The notes beneath the pieces were generated by a model. The model was not told the origin of the DNA. It was given only the letters and a program-made list of their open reading frames with translations, and did not search any database. A stretch of 64,000 bases of DNA from Maricaulis sp. (GTDB lineage Bacteria > Pseudomonadota > Alphaproteobacteria > Caulobacterales > Maricaulaceae). Of this stretch, positions 61,280-64,000 are shown one piece after another. The position numbers and the translations under genes are program-made. Location: NCBI RefSeq assembly GCF_017642925.1, contig NZ_JAEPOL010000017.1, positions 1-64,000 of the forward strand. The letters are read 5' to 3'. Positions within the stretch are counted from its first letter, which is position 1. Each line of letters opens with the position of its first letter.

Positions 61280-62709
61280 AACCTGTGGATAACTTGGCGG
61301 ACGCCTCGCTCAACGCCTTGGTGCAAGCGGGTATCGGGACCGACCTGACGTGGGTCTCCGGACCGGTCGAGGCCGCCTTTTCTGCCATGGTTAACGGTCC
61401 GGTCGCCCCCGCGGTGCCCGCAGGCACGATCGGCGAGCGTCTTTCGCGGATCGATCTGTCTGCCGGCGAGGGGCTGGAGCGTGCGGTCGGCGAAGCGGCG
61501 GCGCTGATGGCTGACGGCGATCTGCTTTCGGCACACGCCCGGTGCTTCGGCTATTTCAACCCGACCCCGGCCTGGCCGGGTGTGCTGGCCGACCTTCTCT
61601 CCGCCGTGCGCAATCCGCAGCTCTGCGTCGTCAGTCATGCGCCGGCCTCGGTGATGATGGAGCGCAAGCTGATTGCCTGGCTGAACCAGGCACTCGGCTT
61701 TCCGGCGTCTGCGACCGGTCATTTCACCTCCGGCGGTTCGGAAGCCAATGCGACGGGCCTGCAGGTGGCGCTGGCACGGCTGTTTCCCGGCTATGACACG
61801 GAGGGCGCCGCGGCCCTGCCGGGCCCGGCGCGCCTGTATGCGTCTGCCGACAGCCATCTGGCCTGGATCAAGCTGGCGCGGGCGGCGGGGCTCGGACGCA
61901 ACGCGGTCTCGCTGATCCCAACGGACGGGGCCGGACGGCTCGATCCGGATGCCCTGCGCCGGACGATTTGCGACGACCGGGCCGCCGGTGCGGCGCCGGT
62001 GATGATCGCGGCTACGGCGGGTACCACGAATGCCGGCATGATCGATCCGCTGCACGCCTGTGCGGATATCGCCGCGGAGACAGACCTGCATCTTCATGTC
62101 GACGCGGCCTGGGCCGGGGCGTTGATTGTCGACGAAACCCGCCGCCCGCTGCTGGACGGGATCGAACGGGCCGACAGCGTGACCGTCGATGCCCATAAAT
62201 GGCTGGCCGTGCCGATGGGGGCCGGCATGGTTTTCGTGCGCGATGCCGAGGCTCTGTCCCGCGCCTTCGCCGTGACAACCAGCTATATGCCCGCCGGCGA
62301 CGGGGTGGATGCCTATGTGACCAGCTATCAGTGGTCGCGCCGTTTCATCGGTCTGCGGCTTTGGATGACGCTGCGCACGATCGGGGCCGCGGGATATCGC
62401 GCCATGTTCGATCGCCAGTTCGCGCTGGCCGATGCACTGCGTGACGGGCTCACGGCGCACGGCTGGAACATCCGGAACGCGTCGTCATTGCCGGTGGTGC
62501 TGTTCGAGGATCCCGAAGGCCGCGACAGCGCAGCACTCGCGGCCTGGCTGGAAGCCGACCGGCAGACCTGGCTGGGACATGTCGCGTTCGAAGGCCGGCC
62601 GGCGCTGCGGGCCTGTATCACCAGTTATCTGACCGGCCCCGATGATATCGAGGTCCTGCTCGATCGTCTGGACGCGGCCCGGGCAGCGGTTCAGCCGGCG
62701 TCGAGATAG
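61276..62709 (+). CDS. PLP-dependent group II amino-acid decarboxylase
   Basis: The 477-residue enzyme belongs to the aromatic-amino-acid/glutamate decarboxylase family. It has HFTSGGSEANATGLQVAL (about 152-169), ATAGTTNAGMIDPL (about 245-258), HVDAAWAGAL and the PLP lysine in SVTVDAHKWLAVPMGAG (about 302-318). Substrate is not certain; aromatic amino acids such as tyrosine, tryptophan or DOPA are common in the group. It follows the TRASH-like gene with overlapping stop and start. Its 3' end overlaps the glycosylase gene on the other strand by 19 bases. Confidence 0.87.
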   Translation: MKPVDNLADASLNALVQAGIGTDLTWVSGPVEAAFSAMVNGPVAPAVPAGTIGERLSRIDLSAGEGLERAVGEAAALMADGDLLSAHARCFGYFNPTPAWPGVLADLLSAVRNPQLCVVSHAPASVMMERKLIAWLNQALGFPASATGHFTSGGSEANATGLQVALARLFPGYDTEGAAALPGPARLYASADSHLAWIKLARAAGLGRNAVSLIPTDGAGRLDPDALRRTICDDRAAGAAPVMIAATAGTTNAGMIDPLHACADIAAETDLHLHVDAAWAGALIVDETRRPLLDGIERADSVTVDAHKWLAVPMGAGMVFVRDAEALSRAFAVTTSYMPAGDGVDAYVTSYQWSRRFIGLRLWMTLRTIGAAGYRAMFDRQFALADALRDGLTAHGWNIRNASSLPVVLFEDPEGRDSAALAAWLEADRQTWLGHVAFEGRPALRACITSYLTGPDDIEVLLDRLDAARAAVQPASR

Positions 62710-63350
62710 GCGCGGATATCGGCGAACACGCTGTCGAACATGGCTTCGGTGAGCCGGCCGGTATTCGTGTTGTAGCGCGAGCAGTGATAGCTGTCGAAGA
62801 GCTGCAGCGGGCCGTTGGGACCGTCCAGTCTCGCCCGGGCGCCATGGCCGAACGTGGCGTCCTTCATCTTGTGGCCGAGCGCGCGCAGCGTGTTGTCGTG
62901 CGAGATCTTGCCCAGGCAGAGAATGGCCTCGAGCCGCGGCAGGGCGGCGATCCGCGCGGTGAGGAAGGGGCGGCAGGCACTCGCCTCCGCGCCGACCGGC
63001 TTGTTCTCCGGCGGCACGCAGCGCACGGCATTGGTGATCATCGCATCGACAAGTGTCAGCCCGTCATCGGGCCGGCTGTCATAGGTGCCGCGGGTGAAGC
63101 CGAACTTGCCCAGCGTGGCGTAGAGCAGATCGCCCGCCCAGTCGCCGGTGAAGGGCCGGCCGGTGCGATTGGCGCCGCGCAGCCCGGGCGCCAGACCCAC
63201 GACGAGCAGGCGTGCCTGCGGATCGCCGAAGGATTCAACCGGCGCATTGTGCCAGTCCGGATGATCGCGCGCGGTCGCTTCGCGGAAGGCGACGAGACGG
63301 GGGCAGAGCGGGCAGTCGAGCGGGGCTTCGGCCGGATAGGCTGCGCTCAC
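62691..63350 (-). CDS. Uracil-DNA glycosylase, family 5 (UdgB-like)
   Basis: This 219-residue DNA-repair enzyme removes uracil and related bases. It has the family-5 signatures GLAPGLRGANRTGRPFTGD (about 52-70) and SYHCSRYNTNTGRLT (about 185-199), plus an N-terminal cysteine cluster CPLCPRL and a further CRPF and CLG that could hold an iron-sulfur cluster. The start is GTG at 63350, overlapping the NYN gene stop (GTGA). Family 5 enzymes lack the usual catalytic Asp of family 1. Confidence 0.88.
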   Translation of the reverse strand: MSAAYPAEAPLDCPLCPRLVAFREATARDHPDWHNAPVESFGDPQARLLVVGLAPGLRGANRTGRPFTGDWAGDLLYATLGKFGFTRGTYDSRPDDGLTLVDAMITNAVRCVPPENKPVGAEASACRPFLTARIAALPRLEAILCLGKISHDNTLRALGHKMKDATFGHGARARLDGPNGPLQLFDSYHCSRYNTNTGRLTEAMFDSVFADIRAYLDAG

Positions 63351-63886
63351 GAACCGCCTCCGTTGCGCCCGATCATGCCTTCCAGGTCGGCCAGTTCGAT
63401 GAAGGTGTCGGCCGCCCGGCGCAGATCGTCGGACACCATGGAGGGCTGGGTCTTCAGCGAGGAGACCACGCTCACCCGGGCGCCGCGGGACTGGGCGGCC
63501 TGGATGGCGCGCCGGAAATCGCCATCGCCGGAGAACAGGATGATGTGGTCGAGATAGCTGGCGGCCTCGATCATGTCGACGGCCAGCTCGATATCCATAT
63601 CGCCCTTGATACGGCGGCGACCGCTTTCATCGGTGAACTCGCGCGCCGGCTTCGTGATCACGGAGAAGCCGTTATAGTCCAGCCAGTCGACGAGCGGGCG
63701 CAGCGGATTGTAGTCCTCTTGCTCGAGGAGGGCGGTGTAGTAATTGGCCCGGATCAGCTTGCCGCGCTTGCGGAATTCATCCAGCAGCCGCTTGAAGTCG
63801 ATGTCGAAATCCAGCGCCTTGGTGGTGGAGAACAGGTTGGCGCCGTCGATGAAAAGACCGATGCGCTCGTCGGGATAAAATGCCAT
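63347..63886 (-). CDS. NYN-domain putative ribonuclease (LabA/DUF88 type)
   Basis: The 179-residue protein is a PIN-like NYN domain, with the acidic metal-site residues in IGLFIDGANLFS (about 9-20), KGDMDIELAVDMI (about 94-106) and LFSGDGDFRRAIQAAQSRG (about 117-135). RNA cleavage is expected from the fold. It overlaps the glycosylase gene by four bases and is divergent from folK, an order I believe is conserved in Caulobacter-like bacteria. Confidence 0.88.
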   Translation of the reverse strand: MAFYPDERIGLFIDGANLFSTTKALDFDIDFKRLLDEFRKRGKLIRANYYTALLEQEDYNPLRPLVDWLDYNGFSVITKPAREFTDESGRRRIKGDMDIELAVDMIEAASYLDHIILFSGDGDFRRAIQAAQSRGARVSVVSSLKTQPSMVSDDLRRAADTFIELADLEGMIGRNGGGS

Positions 63887-63920
63887 CTGATTGTATCCTT
63901 TAAAAAATCACGGATCGAAA

Positions 63921-64000
63921 ATGTCTGCTGACGCCATCTATATCGCGCTTGGCGCCAACCTTCCAGAAGGCGACCGCACGCCGCAGGAAACGCTGGCCCT
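63921..64000 (+). CDS. folK: folK, 5' end only (HPPK)
   Basis: The first 26 codons read MSADAIYIALGANLPEGDRT and then PQETLA, the typical start of 2-amino-4-hydroxy-6-hydroxymethyldihydropteridine pyrophosphokinase (IYIALGANLP; family consensus IALGSNL). The gene runs off the right edge of the window. It acts in folate synthesis. The position opposite an NYN gene supports the call. Confidence 0.75.
   Translation, partial: MSADAIYIALGANLPEGDRTPQETLA

Overview
The window is one high-GC (roughly two-thirds G+C) stretch of an alphaproteobacterial chromosome. The organism is most likely an aquatic heterotroph of the Maricaulales/Hyphomonadaceae type. Grounds are the ScfR-like regulator next to aceA, the NYN-folK order at the right edge, a TonB receptor, and the dispersed palindromic intergenic elements; the taxon is an inference. 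I see no rRNA, tRNA, CRISPR array or transposase.

Layout. 0.5-6.4 kb: SLC13-type permease, MgtC/DUF4010 membrane protein, LOG-family hydrolase, a ferritin-like diiron protein behind a 15-bp palindrome, and a GNAT acetyltransferase. 6.4-8.5 kb: orphan NarL-type histidine kinase. 8.7-19.5 kb: a two-carbon block with an ScfR/RamB-like regulator divergent from aceA-aceB (glyoxylate shunt), two small proteins, acs, DUF779 protein, aldehyde dehydrogenase and its GAF-Fis regulator. 19.6-22.6 kb: sulfur block reading right to left, BigR/SqrR-like sensor, persulfide-dioxygenase-like hydrolase, SulP transporter.

22.9-28.7 kb: a compact histidine biosynthesis operon, TrpR/YerC-like regulator, hisG, a hisD-hisB gene fusion, hisH, hisA, hisF, hisIE. 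An 18-bp palindrome sits between its predicted -35 and -10. 28.9-32.4 kb: TonB-dependent receptor and a serine hydrolase. 32.6-40.0 kb: the opposite pathway, histidine utilization, as divergent hutF-hutC and hutI-hutH-hutG-hutU around a HutC-like box. The set implies the HutF/HutG route to glutamate, ammonia and formate.

40.0-50.2 kb: a second serine hydrolase between two ~250-bp repeats, then kbl and tdh (threonine to glycine and acetyl-CoA). kbl and tdh are separated by an AT-rich membrane gene of foreign composition, an SPFH-tail-like protein, two membrane proteins and a FAD oxidoreductase. The tdh product has lost all four structural-zinc cysteines. A nitroreductase and a small superinfection-immunity-like membrane protein with a 23-bp palindrome follow. 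50.3-64 kb: AraC regulator divergent from an SDR, acyl-CoA ligase, threonine dehydratase, lytic transglycosylase, dapA, smpB, Tat-exported nitroreductase, GlxA-type regulator, TRASH-like protein with a PLP decarboxylase, family-5 uracil-DNA glycosylase, NYN protein and the start of folK.

The most notable points are the HisD-HisB fusion with its putative TrpR-family operator, the zinc-lobe-less threonine dehydrogenase, and several sharply defined operator-like palindromes next to regulators or likely targets.
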